Below, piece after piece: positions 1 to 8,489 of a DNA stretch of 64,000 bases. The notes beneath the pieces were generated by a model. The model ran no database searches and was not told the origin of the DNA. It saw only the letters and a list, made by a program, of their open reading frames with translations. The first letter of the stretch is position 1. Each line of letters opens with the position of its first letter. Position numbers and translations under genes: made by a program. The stretch spans positions 372,001 through 436,000 of the forward strand of contig NZ_JAGIPR010000002.1 in the NCBI RefSeq assembly GCF_017877355.1, in the 5' to 3' direction. Source of the stretch: Chryseobacterium jejuense. GTDB lineage: Bacteria > Bacteroidota > Bacteroidia > Flavobacteriales > Weeksellaceae.

Positions 1-486
1 AAGCTCAATGTGCCGGATGCAAGTACCACAGCGAGGGGAGTGGTTACTACAAGCAATCAGTCGTTTACAGGAACAAAAATGTTTTCAGCTGTGGGGATAA
101 ACACTTCCACACCTAATGCATCTTCACGACTGGATGTTAATGGTAATTTTAAACTGGGAAGTACCGGAACAGTTAATAAAAATGTGATTAATTTTTCAAC
201 ATCGGTCAATAATTTGATCAGTAGCGGAGATTCAACATTTTTAACAGGAGCTTTTAATTCCTCAGGGATTTTGGACGTCAATGTGACGATCCCTGCGGCA
301 AATAGGCCAACTTCTACACAGGCCATAGTAAGTGTATCCCCGAATTTTGATTTGCCGGGAGCTGTATCAATAGCTTCAGCAAGACTTACTTCTTCTTCCA
401 ATGTAAGAATACGTTTTATGAATACAGATAGAAATAATGCGCAGACTATATCCGGAACCCTGTTTATTACCATCAGTGAATTTTAA
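1..486 (+). CDS. C-terminal part of a fibre-like or structural hypothetical protein (truncated by window start)
   Basis: The reading frame is already open at base 1 and ends with TAA at 484-486, so about 161 residues of a longer protein are visible. The segment has the low-complexity Ser/Thr/Asn-rich character of bacterial and phage fibre proteins, with phrases such as FTGTKMFSAVGI and SSRLDVNGNFKLG that are typical of repeat regions in Bacteroidota fibre-type surface proteins. The last hundred residues look like an all-beta domain ending in LFITISEF. There is no T9SS sorting domain at the end. The function cannot be assigned because the N-terminus lies outside the window. Confidence 0.55.
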   Translation, partial: KLNVPDASTTARGVVTTSNQSFTGTKMFSAVGINTSTPNASSRLDVNGNFKLGSTGTVNKNVINFSTSVNNLISSGDSTFLTGAFNSSGILDVNVTIPAANRPTSTQAIVSVSPNFDLPGAVSIASARLTSSSNVRIRFMNTDRNNAQTISGTLFITISEF

Positions 487-615
487 TTAGAATTTTGTTT
501 CCTATAAATTAATATTTTTTTGATGTCTCTCTCACGTATTGTCTTCTAAATATAGGGTTATTCCGCCGAAAGGGGCATGTATTTAAATGTATAATTTGCC
601 TATTTGAACTAAAAG

Positions 616-631
616 TTCCTGTTAACAGGAA
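616..631. other. Perfect 16-base palindrome in an intergenic spacer
   Basis: The sequence TTCCTGTTAACAGGAA is a perfect dyad located between the convergent ends of the fibre-like gene and the DUF4349 gene. It has no loop, so it looks more like a protein-binding dyad than a terminator. No role can be assigned. Confidence 0.25.
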
Positions 632-698
632 TACTCATCATTGAGATATCTGATATTGTTATCAATAAAAAAATCGATCTTGTGATGGATTTAAAACT

Positions 699-1646
699 TT
701 AATGGGCATCTTTATCAGGAACATTTTTGTTTCTCTTTTTATAAAAATAATATCCAATACCACCAATCAGAAACACTGGCCATAACGGAAGCAGAAAAAG
801 AAAGACTGAAGTAATTACATCCCATCCGGATTCAATGGCTGCCAAAGATTTTCCACCAAAAGTTTTAGGCTCCTTTTCCGCTTCAGTTTTATCAGTGATA
901 TTTACATCAATACTGCAAATGGTGTTGTCTGCATAATTACGTCCTGTAACCTGAATATCTCTGGTTTCAATATCTCCTATATTGCTGTTTAAAGCTTCCA
1001 TTAATCCATCAAAATGCTGGATAGGAACTTTAATGTTCAGATTGTAGATCTTTTGATTTTCACCACGCTGATTGGCAGATTCAATATAAGACTGATTTTC
1101 ACTTTTAATATATCCATTGTTTTTGATGGTTTCCTCTCTGATGATTTCTTTTACAGTTTCCACATTATCTGCTTTCACTACAAGATATCCTGTTTTTACC
1201 ATTTTATCTTTAGGTACATTCAGTTCATAATTGTCGTTATTTGGTTTCTCTTTGTAAATGATTTTGGTTTCTTTAATCACTTTAGGAGCCGAAACGTTTG
1301 TAGCTACTTTCTCGGATTTCTTAACTAAAGAATCTTTTTTCTCAACTTTTGATTCCAGTTTGGTAGAAGCAATCTTATCGGATAATGAATCTACCATTTT
1401 GGAAGTACTTTCTATTTTCTCCTGGATATCATTTTTAGCCCCTTCAATATCTTTTATTCTTATACTTGCTGAATCAAGAGCCTGGTTAGCAGTTTTGCTG
1501 GCATTATCAATAGCTTCAGAAGCAACAGTAGCAGCGCTGTCTATACTATTTACAGTTTCCTCAATTTTAGATTTGGAAACTTCACCTTTTTGACTGCACG
1601 CAATAAAAGCGCCTGATATAGTAATGAGTAATATGAACTTTTTCAT
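699..1646 (-). CDS. DUF4349 domain-containing lipoprotein
   Basis: The 315-residue protein starts with a lipoprotein signal peptide ending in ISGAFIACS, so it should be lipid-anchored at Cys17. Residues about 25-110 are a charged, Ala/Ser/Lys-rich region likely to be coiled coil. Residues about 150-260 match the DUF4349 pattern: KTGYLVVKADNVETV, a helical stretch with an NNGYIKSEN motif, then NLNIKVPIQHFDGLMEAL and DIQVTGRNYADN. A transmembrane helix (VITSVFLFLLPLWPVFLIGG) and a basic tail KKRNK close the protein. This is the usual architecture of DUF4349 proteins, whose function is unknown. The gene stands alone, convergent with the upstream partial gene. Confidence 0.85.
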   Translation of the reverse strand: MKKFILLITISGAFIACSQKGEVSKSKIEETVNSIDSAATVASEAIDNASKTANQALDSASIRIKDIEGAKNDIQEKIESTSKMVDSLSDKIASTKLESKVEKKDSLVKKSEKVATNVSAPKVIKETKIIYKEKPNNDNYELNVPKDKMVKTGYLVVKADNVETVKEIIREETIKNNGYIKSENQSYIESANQRGENQKIYNLNIKVPIQHFDGLMEALNSNIGDIETRDIQVTGRNYADNTICSIDVNITDKTEAEKEPKTFGGKSLAAIESGWDVITSVFLFLLPLWPVFLIGGIGYYFYKKRNKNVPDKDAH

Positions 1647-1835
1647 AACATTATTTTTTTTGATGAAGTAAAATTAGTCATGAAGCTTCTGAAGTACTTG
1701 TAAATGAAGTGTATTTTCATCGTAAAATTATAACTGTAGTATTTTCAGTGTTTTGTATTTGTTTTACAAAAGATTTACAAACCCCCTTTATATTAAATTT
1801 CAGACAATACAGTCTGACTTAAAACCAATATCACA

Positions 1836-1952
1836 ATGAGAGCTGTTATAATTTCTCTCTTTTTGACGGGGTGTCACAAAAAATCCGCAGAAAAAACTTC
1901 TGCGGATCTCTATATTGTATTTAGCAATTTTGTTTTAATTAATTCTCTCTAA
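1836..1952 (+). CDS. Possible 38-residue lipoprotein-like small ORF
   Basis: An ATG at 1836 opens a 38-codon frame beginning MRAVIISLFLTGCHKKSAEK, which reads like a very short signal peptide with a lipobox (FLTGC) followed by a charged tail. It runs through the prfC terminator hairpin and overlaps the last codons of prfC on the other strand. It may be a real micro-lipoprotein, the remnant of a truncated lipoprotein gene, or chance. The short n-region and the overlap with the terminator argue against it. Confidence 0.2.
   Translation: MRAVIISLFLTGCHKKSAEKTSADLYIVFSNFVLINSL
1883..1907 (-). terminator. Rho-independent terminator of prfC
   Basis: ATCCGCAGAA and TTCTGCGGAT form a perfect 10-base stem with a 5-base A-rich loop. 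On the minus strand it is followed by TTTTTGTG, and it lies about 30 bases beyond the prfC stop codon. Confidence 0.8.
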
Positions 1953-3534
1953 ACTCACTGATAAAGTGAAGTTTCACATTCGGGAATTTTTCCTGCGTCA
2001 TATGAATGGTGAAAGAAGAGTCTGCTAAAAATACCAATTGATTGTATTTATCTCTGGCAAGGAATCTTTGTTTTAATCTTGCAAATTCTTTAAACTCTTC
2101 AGATTTCTCATCAGCTTCTACCCAACAAGCTTTGTGCATTGAAAGTGGCTCATAAGTACATTTTGCACCATATTCGTGCTCCAGACGGTATTGGATAACC
2201 TCGTACTGAAGAGCTCCTACCGTTCCGATGATCTTTCTTCCGTTCATTTCTAACGTAAATAACTGGGCAACTCCTTCATCCATCAACTGATCGATACCTT
2301 TTGCCAATTGCTTAGCTTTAAGGGGATCATTATTGTTGATATAACGGAAATGCTCCGGAGAGAAGCTTGGTATTCCTTTGAAGCTTAGCTTTTCACCCCC
2401 TGTTAAAGTATCACCAATTCTGAAACTTCCTGTGTCATGAAGACCGACAATATCACCTGGGAAACTTTCTTCCACTACCTCTTTTTTATCAGCAAAGAAT
2501 GCATTCGGAGAAGAGAATTTCATCTTTTTACCTTCTCTTACCAATAGATAGTTTTCGTTTCTCTTGAATGTTCCGGAAACAATTTTCACGAAAGCCAGTC
2601 TGTCTCTGTGCTTAGGATCCATGTTCGCGTGAATTTTGAAGACAAATCCTGTGAAAGTGCTTTCTTCCGGCTTTACTAAACGGGTATCGCTTTCTTTAGG
2701 CTGTGGCATCGGAGCAATGTCGATGAATGCATCCAATAACTCACGAACTCCAAAATTGTTCAAAGCAGAACCGAAGAATACAGGTTGTAGGTCACCTTTC
2801 ATATAATCTTCACGATTAAACTCAGGGTAAACAGACTGGATTAAATCAAGCTCTTCTCTTAAAGTAGCAGCAGCTTTTTCACCAATCACATCATCTATTG
2901 AAGTGTCATTAATATCATCAAACTTAATAGAATCTCCAACCTTTTGCTTTTTTTCTTCTAAAAATAACTGAATATTGTCTTCCCAGATATTATAAATCCC
3001 TTGGAAGTCGCTTCCCATACCAATGGGTAAAGAAAGTGGGCAAACCGTCAATCCTAATTTCTGTTCTACTTCATCCAAAAGATCGAAGGCATCCTTACCC
3101 TCACGGTCAAGTTTGTTAATGAATACCAACATCGGAATGTTTCTCATTCTACACACCTTAACAAGTTTTTCAGTTTGTTCCTCAACCCCTTTGGCAACGT
3201 CAATAACAACAATTACTGAATCTACGGCTGTTAAAGTTCTGTAAGTATCCTCAGCAAAGTCCTTGTGACCCGGAGTATCAAGAATGTTGATTTTATGATC
3301 TCTATATTCAAATGCCAATACGGAAGTTGCTACAGAGATCCCTCTCTGTCTTTCAATTTCCATAAAGTCGGAAGTAGCTCCTTTTTTTATTTTGTTGGAT
3401 TTTACCGCACCTGCTTCCTGGATTGCACCCCCGAAAAGAAGTAGTTTTTCCGTAAGAGTAGTTTTTCCGGCATCCGGGTGGGAAATGATCCCGAAGGTCT
3501 TTCTTTTTTGTATTTCTTTGATTAAGTCTGACAT
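1939..3534 (-). CDS. prfC: Peptide chain release factor 3 (RF3)
   Basis: The 531-residue translational GTPase matches the usual RF3 length. RF3 removes RF1 and RF2 from the ribosome after peptide release, using GTP hydrolysis. The G domain shows the P-loop HPDAGKTTLTEKLL near residue 19, the RF3-type switch region KSNKIKKGATSDFMEIERQR, then DTPGHKDFAEDTYRTL (G3) and FINKLDREG (G4). Beta-barrel domain 2 and the RF3 C-terminal domain (QLFTLEMNGRKIIGTVGALQ, near residue 420) follow. The ATG at 3532-3534 gives the canonical N-terminus MSDLIKEIQKRKTFGIISHP. The gene is monocistronic with a strong terminator. Confidence 0.97.
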   Translation of the reverse strand: MSDLIKEIQKRKTFGIISHPDAGKTTLTEKLLLFGGAIQEAGAVKSNKIKKGATSDFMEIERQRGISVATSVLAFEYRDHKINILDTPGHKDFAEDTYRTLTAVDSVIVVIDVAKGVEEQTEKLVKVCRMRNIPMLVFINKLDREGKDAFDLLDEVEQKLGLTVCPLSLPIGMGSDFQGIYNIWEDNIQLFLEEKKQKVGDSIKFDDINDTSIDDVIGEKAAATLREELDLIQSVYPEFNREDYMKGDLQPVFFGSALNNFGVRELLDAFIDIAPMPQPKESDTRLVKPEESTFTGFVFKIHANMDPKHRDRLAFVKIVSGTFKRNENYLLVREGKKMKFSSPNAFFADKKEVVEESFPGDIVGLHDTGSFRIGDTLTGGEKLSFKGIPSFSPEHFRYINNNDPLKAKQLAKGIDQLMDEGVAQLFTLEMNGRKIIGTVGALQYEVIQYRLEHEYGAKCTYEPLSMHKACWVEADEKSEEFKEFARLKQRFLARDKYNQLVFLADSSFTIHMTQEKFPNVKLHFISEFREN

Positions 3535-3579
3535 ATCGTATTTTGAAGTTGCAAAAATCGTGATTTTTTACGAGGTTTT

Positions 3580-3587
3580 CAAATTTA
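3580..3587 (-). promoter_or_regulatory. Candidate -7 element for prfC
   Basis: On the minus strand this reads TAAATTTG, matching the Bacteroidota -7 consensus TAnnTTTG, and lies 45 bases upstream of the prfC start codon. No convincing -33 TTTG lies at the expected distance, so the call is tentative. Confidence 0.35.
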
Positions 3588-3667
3588 AATTACGGGAATG
3601 TTGGTGGAGGAATCAGTGTTTTTGAGATTCAGGCTGAAAAGGCAGAAATAGAATTAATATTTTACGA

Positions 3668-4387
3668 TCAATTTTTTAATTCAGCTAATAAAAATACAAG
3701 ACCAAAAATGGCTCCACTGATCACAAATACTGCAAGAATTAAAAGCCAGCCTCCTAATGAAGTTCCTTTGCTATTGACTTTCCAGGTAGTAGGATCAATA
3801 GAAAAGCTACTGAGAGCCATAGGATCTATTTTTAAATCCGGACGAAAAACCGTAATTCCATGCATAAAATGGGCATATAAAGTAAATTTGTTCTTTACAA
3901 CATGAAGGGGAAGGTTCATATCAATACGTCTTCTCGTTTCTTCTTTTTTTCCATGTTTTAAGGTTACTTCAAGAAAAGGAACAATGCTCCCTCCAACTGT
4001 TGTTACCGTATAAATATCAAAATCTTGATTTGAGGAACGAAGCTCTGTGTACAATATCTGTTCTACGATTTCATTTTTTGAATTGTAAAATAAAAGTCCG
4101 GTATTATCAACAACGATCTTCCTTGAAAGATTTTTTCTCTTTATGATATAGTACCGGGTAGCAGGAATTAAGATAAGAAGTGAAATTCCCCAGCATATCA
4201 ATGCAGGTGAAAGCATAGTTTCAGATCCTCTTTTATAGATTCCATAAACGGGACCGAGGATAAGAAGGCTGAATAATAAAAACAGCATCCCGAAAAAAGT
4301 GGACTGAAGAATGAAAGTGGCCAACCTGTTAATTTTAGATTCAACACCGGCGAAAGGAATTGCTGTATTTGTTTTTATGATATTCAT
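3668..4387 (-). CDS. Hypothetical inner-membrane protein
   Basis: The 239-residue protein has two N-terminal hydrophobic helices (around FFGMLFLLFSLLILGPVYGI and ALICWGISLLILIPATRYYI). A predicted soluble beta-rich middle of about 120 residues follows (residues 90-205), then a third helix at the C-terminus (GGWLLILAVFVISGAIFGLV). The middle contains YSTE-type strands and a segment that mentions no catalytic motif. The layout resembles small bacterial PH-like membrane proteins, but no family is recognised. It is divergent from the CPBP protease gene with a spacer of 93 bases. Confidence 0.7.
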   Translation of the reverse strand: MNIIKTNTAIPFAGVESKINRLATFILQSTFFGMLFLLFSLLILGPVYGIYKRGSETMLSPALICWGISLLILIPATRYYIIKRKNLSRKIVVDNTGLLFYNSKNEIVEQILYTELRSSNQDFDIYTVTTVGGSIVPFLEVTLKHGKKEETRRRIDMNLPLHVVKNKFTLYAHFMHGITVFRPDLKIDPMALSSFSIDPTTWKVNSKGTSLGGWLLILAVFVISGAIFGLVFLLAELKN

Positions 4388-4422
4388 GGTACTGGGGCTA
4401 ATTTAAGTATTTTCTTTTTTAG

Positions 4423-4453
4423 TTGCCTGTAGCATTCAAAAAAATTATCTTTG
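4423..4453 (+). promoter_or_regulatory. Bacteroidota promoter of the CPBP protease gene
   Basis: TTG at 4423-4425 and TATCTTTG at 4446-4453 are separated by 20 bases, which matches the sigma-ABfr consensus TTTG/TAnnTTTG. Transcription would begin about 20 bases before the ATG at 4481. Confidence 0.65.
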
Positions 4454-4480
4454 TTTCAATAAATTTTTACAGAAAAAAGA

Positions 4481-5311
4481 ATGGAAAATAGCAGGTATCC
4501 GAAGTTTACTTTCACATGGCTGGGCGCTGTTACTTTAGTGGTTGGGTTATTTGTGGGAACGATGGCTGTGTCTTTATTCAGTACCTTTTGGAAAGTGGCT
4601 TTCAAAGAAAATCTTGAGTTGAAAGATTGGTTTCTCATGGTAGCCAATTCTGTAGGATTCATTACTGCCATTGCTTTCTTCGATTTTTTTATTGTGAGAA
4701 GAACTACCCAAAAGAAACTTAATTTCAATCTTTCATCCGTTAATTTTTATACGTACCTCCTTATTTTTCCGATGATGGCCGGGATGATGTTTATTTCAGA
4801 GTTTACCACAACGCTGATTCCTACATCAGGTCCCTTTTTCGGAGACTTTTATGAATATTTCATTCAACTTATGAGCCAGCTAACCGATAATCCTGTGGTG
4901 ATGATTATCATGACGGTAATTATGGCACCCATTTTTGAAGAGATTATCTTCAGAGGGATTATTCAGAAAGGATTAATTAATAAAGGAGTGACACCATGGA
5001 AGGCTATTTTATATGCATCCATTATTTTTGGAGTAGTTCATGGAAACCCATGGCAATTCATCAGTGCTGTGATGCTGGGGTGCGTGTTAGGATTGGTATA
5101 TCATAAAACAAAATCTTTACTGATGCCGATATTGTTGCATGCATTTAATAATCTGACATTGTCATTATTGGTACTGTATGGTAAAGATGAAAGCTTTGCA
5201 AAAGTTTTTAATGTTTCAGAATGGTTGATTTTGGCTGTAGGAATTGTACTTTTTTCTTTGTTCTACTATCTTTTTATGAAGAGATATAAAGTGCATTATT
5301 CTGAAATGTAA
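4481..5311 (+). CDS. CPBP family intramembrane glutamic endopeptidase
   Basis: The 276-residue polytopic protein carries the three CPBP (CAAX protease and bacteriocin-processing, Abi) motifs. These are EEIIFRG with Glu153, Glu154 and Arg158, a second motif FGVVHGN with His187, and a third motif LLHAFNN with His220 and Asn224. At least seven hydrophobic segments surround them. Families of this type cleave peptides inside the membrane; substrates in Bacteroidota are mostly unknown. It is the first gene of a rightward run and the rdgB start follows after about 40 bases, so the two are probably co-transcribed. Confidence 0.9.
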   Translation: MENSRYPKFTFTWLGAVTLVVGLFVGTMAVSLFSTFWKVAFKENLELKDWFLMVANSVGFITAIAFFDFFIVRRTTQKKLNFNLSSVNFYTYLLIFPMMAGMMFISEFTTTLIPTSGPFFGDFYEYFIQLMSQLTDNPVVMIIMTVIMAPIFEEIIFRGIIQKGLINKGVTPWKAILYASIIFGVVHGNPWQFISAVMLGCVLGLVYHKTKSLLMPILLHAFNNLTLSLLVLYGKDESFAKVFNVSEWLILAVGIVLFSLFYYLFMKRYKVHYSEM

Positions 5312-5352
5312 TCAACAGCAGTTAAAAAGTAAAATTGAAAATGAATATAGAA

Positions 5353-5925
5353 ATGGAATTATTGGTAGCTACACACAACGAGCATAAAAAAGAAGAGATT
5401 CAGCAGATTTTAGGGGATGATTGTATCGTTAAAAGCCTTACGGATTATAATATTCACGAAGAAATTGTAGAAGACGGAGACTCTTTTCATGCCAATGCCC
5501 TTATCAAAGCTAAATATTGTTTTGAAAAGACAAGGGTTCCAAGTTTGGGGGATGATAGCGGACTTGTTGTAGAATCTTTAGACGGTAGACCTGGGATATT
5601 TTCTGCCCGTTATGCCGGAGATCACGATTTTGCTAAAAATATCGAAAAAGTTTTGGAAGAAATGCAGGGAATAGAAAACAGAAAAGCTTACTTCGTTACT
5701 GTTTTATGCTATTATGATGAAAACGGAGCCCAATATTTTGAAGGAAGAGTTTATGGAAATCTATTGACAGAAAATAAAGGAGTAAAAGGATTCGGGTATG
5801 ATCCGATCTTTGTTCCTGAAGGATATGACAGAACCTTTGCAGAAATGGAACCGGAAGATAAAAACAAGATCAGCCACCGGAAGCAGGCACTGGATCTGTT
5901 TATGGACTTTTTAAAAGTAAAATAA
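5353..5925 (+). CDS. rdgB: RdgB/HAM1 family non-canonical purine NTP pyrophosphatase
   Basis: The 191-residue protein hydrolyses ITP, XTP and dITP to monophosphates and keeps deaminated purines out of nucleic acids. It shows the HAM1 signatures: N-terminal MELLVATHNEHKKEEIQ, central SLGDDSGLVVESLDGRPGI with SARYAG, KGFGYDPIFVPEG, then FAEM and KISHRKQAL. An upstream in-frame ATG at 5341 and a TTG at 5335 would add four to six residues; 5353 is preferred because family members begin at the first beta strand. A terminator follows directly. Confidence 0.95.
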   Translation: MELLVATHNEHKKEEIQQILGDDCIVKSLTDYNIHEEIVEDGDSFHANALIKAKYCFEKTRVPSLGDDSGLVVESLDGRPGIFSARYAGDHDFAKNIEKVLEEMQGIENRKAYFVTVLCYYDENGAQYFEGRVYGNLLTENKGVKGFGYDPIFVPEGYDRTFAEMEPEDKNKISHRKQALDLFMDFLKVK

Positions 5926-5943
5926 TCAATATAACAGATAAAT

Positions 5944-5981
5944 AAAAGTCATTTTTCCATGAAGGGGAAATGACTTTTTTT
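5944..5981 (+). terminator. Terminator after rdgB
   Basis: AAAAGTCATTT and AAATGACTTTTTT form a stem with a loop of roughly 15 bases, followed by a run of T, 20 bases after the rdgB stop codon. Confidence 0.8.
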
Positions 5982-6035
5982 ATGCATTTCCTGTTGAAAT
6001 GTAAAGGTAAAATATATGTTTTAAAATTTCTGTCG

Positions 6036-6043
6036 TACATTTG
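6036..6043 (+). promoter_or_regulatory. -7 element of rnz, deciding its start codon
   Basis: TACATTTG matches TAnnTTTG exactly. A start codon at 6041 (TTG) would lie inside this element, so translation must begin further downstream, at TTG 6062. The implied 5' leader is only about 12 bases. Confidence 0.55.
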
Positions 6044-6061
6044 TTACAAGAAACTATTGAT

Positions 6062-6976
6062 TTGAGTACTTATTTAACAATATTAGGTTTTAATTCAGCG
6101 ATTCCGACTATCAACTCCTCACCCACAGCCCAGCTGCTGGAAATGGAAGAAAGGCACTTCCTGATCGATTGTGGGGAAGGAACACAAGTGCAGCTGAGAA
6201 AAGCAAAAGCCAGATTTTCAAAAATTAACCATATTTTTATTTCTCACCTTCACGGAGACCACTGTTTTGGACTTCCGGGACTTATTGCCTCTTTTCGACT
6301 TTTAGGACGGGATAATCCCTTACATGTTTATGGTCCCAAAGGAATCAAAAAGATGATGGAAACTATTTTCCAGATTACAGAAACCCATCGTGGTTTTGAG
6401 GTGGTTTATCATGAACTGGATAAAGACTATTCAGAAAAGATCTATGAAGACAATAGGGTAGAAGTGTATACGATTCCTCTGGATCACAGAATCTACTGTA
6501 ACGGTTATCTTTTTAAAGAAAAACCTAAAGACAGGCATTTGAATATGAAAGAGATTGCCAAGTACAGTGAAATTGAAAGCTGTGATTATCACAACATAAA
6601 AGCAGGGAAAGATTTCGTACTAAGTGATGGTTATATTCTTAAAAATGAGGTATTGACTCTCGATCCGACCCCATCTGTATCTTATGCATTCTGTAGCGAT
6701 ACCCGTTATCTTGAAAGTGTTATTCCAATTATTAAAAATGTTACGGTTCTGTATCATGAATCTACCTTCCTGCATGATTTGAAGGAAATGGCAGATTATA
6801 CAGGACATACCACTGCATTAGAAGCGGCAACAATTGCTCAAAAGGCTCAGGTAGGAAAGCTTATCCTGGGGCATTTCTCTAATAGATATGCAGATTTAAC
6901 AGTGTTTACTGATGAGGCCCGAAACATTTTCCCTAATTCATTCCTTCCAAAAGCTCTGGAAAGTGTAAAAATTTGA
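6062..6976 (+). CDS. rnz: Ribonuclease Z (tRNA 3' endonuclease)
   Basis: The 304-residue metallo-beta-lactamase-fold nuclease removes the 3' trailer from tRNA precursors. The zinc motif SHLHGDH (His62, His64, Asp66, His67) is intact, as are the later CSDT segment and the C-terminal LGHFSNRY. The start is TTG at 6062, giving the typical N-terminus beginning STYLTILGFNSAIP; no ATG is available. An earlier TTG at 6041 coincides with the promoter -7 element and is rejected. The TIGR02757 gene begins 7 bases after the stop, so the two are probably one transcript. Confidence 0.95.
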   Translation: MSTYLTILGFNSAIPTINSSPTAQLLEMEERHFLIDCGEGTQVQLRKAKARFSKINHIFISHLHGDHCFGLPGLIASFRLLGRDNPLHVYGPKGIKKMMETIFQITETHRGFEVVYHELDKDYSEKIYEDNRVEVYTIPLDHRIYCNGYLFKEKPKDRHLNMKEIAKYSEIESCDYHNIKAGKDFVLSDGYILKNEVLTLDPTPSVSYAFCSDTRYLESVIPIIKNVTVLYHESTFLHDLKEMADYTGHTTALEAATIAQKAQVGKLILGHFSNRYADLTVFTDEARNIFPNSFLPKALESVKI

Positions 6977-6983
6977 AAAAATT

Positions 6984-7754
6984 ATGTTGAAGTTTGAAGA
7001 GCTTAGAAGTTTTCTGGATGAAAAGGCAGACCAATACAACGCTCCTGATTTTATAGAAAATGACCCAATACAGATTCCGCATCGTTTCTCATTAAAGCAG
7101 GATATTGAGATTGCAGGTTTTTTGGCAGCAACCATTTCGTGGGGGAATAGAAAATCGATTATCAATTCTGCCAATAAAATATTGGATATTATGGGGAATT
7201 CTCCTTATGATTTTGTGATGAATTATTCTGAAAAAGATGTAAAAGATATTCAGGATAAAAGCATTCACAGAACCTTTAATGGAGAAGATTTTTCTTATTT
7301 TATCAAGCAGTTCAATAGAATTTATACAGAGAATGAAAGCCTGGAAGATTTATTTAAAGTAAAAGAATCTGAAACCAATTTTCAGCACGCAATAGAAAGA
7401 TTCAGAAACAGTTTTCTGGAGATGGAAAAACATAGAAGCCATAAACATATCAGTTCGCCTTACAAGAACTCTTCAGCTAAGAGAATCATTATGTTTCTGA
7501 GATGGATGGTGCGTAAGGACAAGCGTGGAGTAGATTTTGGAATCTGGAAAGATATTGATCAGAAATATCTGTCTATTCCATTAGATGTACATACCGGAAA
7601 TATCTCAAGAAAGCTGGGATTGCTGGAAAGAACACAAAATGACTGGAAAACAGTGGAAGAATTGGATATTACCATCAGAAAATTTGATGATAAAGATCCT
7701 GCAAAATATGATTTTGCCCTGTTTGGATTAGGAGTAACTAAGGAACTGTTGTAA
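6984..7754 (+). CDS. TIGR02757 / DUF2400 family protein
   Basis: The 256-residue protein has the conserved features of the Bacteroidota TIGR02757 family: DFIENDPIQIPHRF near residue 23, then AGFLAATISWGNRKSII, NSPYDFVMN, and near residue 160 SAKRIIMFLRWMVRKD with GVDFGIWK. LDVHTGNISRKLGLL and the end motif DPAKYDFALFGLGV follow. The helical layout and the HTGNISRKLGLL segment recall DNA-glycosylase-like (helix-hairpin-helix) folds, but no enzymatic activity is established. It follows rnz closely and precedes the heptad-repeat membrane protein by 11 bases. Confidence 0.9.
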   Translation: MLKFEELRSFLDEKADQYNAPDFIENDPIQIPHRFSLKQDIEIAGFLAATISWGNRKSIINSANKILDIMGNSPYDFVMNYSEKDVKDIQDKSIHRTFNGEDFSYFIKQFNRIYTENESLEDLFKVKESETNFQHAIERFRNSFLEMEKHRSHKHISSPYKNSSAKRIIMFLRWMVRKDKRGVDFGIWKDIDQKYLSIPLDVHTGNISRKLGLLERTQNDWKTVEELDITIRKFDDKDPAKYDFALFGLGVTKELL

Positions 7755-7765
7755 AAATTAAAAGG

Positions 7766-8320
7766 ATGAAAAAATATAATGAAAAAGCAGAAGTTCTGGA
7801 AAAAATAGCAGACAGTATAACCTCATGGATAGGATCTATTCAGTCTCTGATAGTGCATACTCTCTTGTTTCTTACTTCGTTTTTGCTTCCGATGCTGCAT
7901 ATTGTTGATTTTGATAAAATGCTTCTGATTCTTACTACAGTACTTTCTCTGGAAGCTATTTATCTGGCGATCTTCATTCAGATGTCTGTAAATAAAAGTC
8001 ATGAAAAAATTGAAGATATTCAGGAGGATATTGAAGACATTCAGGAAGATATTGAGGAAATTAGCGAGGATATTGAAGAAATTAGTGAGGATATTGAAGA
8101 GATTAATGAAGATATAGAAGATATCCAGGAAGACATTGAGGAAATTAGTGAAGATATAGAAGAAATTAATGAAGAAGAAGATGAAGAAGATCACAATGAA
8201 AAGGCCAAAAATGTGATCCTGAAAAGCAATGTAAATTCAAATAAAAATGAAATAAAGGCATTGAAGGATATTATTGCTCAACTTCGGAATGAAATTGATG
8301 AATTAAAAAAGGAAGAATAA
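7766..8320 (+). CDS. DUF1003-like membrane protein with an eight-fold heptad repeat
   Basis: The 184-residue protein has two N-terminal membrane helices (SLIVHTLLFLTSFLLPMLHI and MLLILTTVLSLEAIYLAIFI). This pair, preceded by KIADSITSWIGS, resembles DUF1003 proteins. From residue 82 to about 137 there are eight consecutive heptads of the type I-E-[DE]-I-x-E-D, encoded by 21-base tandem repeats. A Glu/Asp run (EEEDEEDHNEK) and a second helical segment ending in LRNEIDELKKEE follow. It should form a long acidic coiled coil in the cytoplasm anchored to the membrane. The function is unknown. Confidence 0.8.
   Translation: MKKYNEKAEVLEKIADSITSWIGSIQSLIVHTLLFLTSFLLPMLHIVDFDKMLLILTTVLSLEAIYLAIFIQMSVNKSHEKIEDIQEDIEDIQEDIEEISEDIEEISEDIEEINEDIEDIQEDIEEISEDIEEINEEEDEEDHNEKAKNVILKSNVNSNKNEIKALKDIIAQLRNEIDELKKEE
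8009..8176 (+). repeat. In-gene 21-base tandem repeat, eight units
   Basis: Eight consecutive units of about ATTGAAGAAATTAGTGAGGA plus one base encode the heptads. Units differ mostly at synonymous or conservative positions (IQED, ISED, INED), which indicates expansion by slippage or unequal recombination. Confidence 0.85.
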
Positions 8321-8340
8321 AGAGTCTTTGAAATAAATCA

Positions 8341-8385
8341 ATCATAAAAAACAGGTTAATACAATTGATCTGTTTTTTTTATGAT
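8341..8385 (+). terminator. Terminator after the heptad-repeat gene
   Basis: ATCATAAAAAACAG and CTGTTTTTTTTATGAT form a long stem with a 15-base loop and a T run. It closes the transcript that starts at rnz. Confidence 0.75.
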
Positions 8386-8489
8386 GGAATATCTTTTTAT
8401 TTACAATTAGTTTAAAAATAAAATATATTTATTGTGAATTTTTACTAAAAAGTGATTGATATGTATGTGAAATGCTGATTTGATATTGT

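Noticed and set aside
6041..6061. Upstream TTG start for rnz
   Set aside because: It coincides with the -7 promoter element TACATTTG and adds residues absent from the family.
7823..8194. A 123-codon minus-strand frame rich in Phe, Ile and Asn
   Set aside because: It is the complement of the Glu/Ile heptad repeat and only reflects that codon bias.
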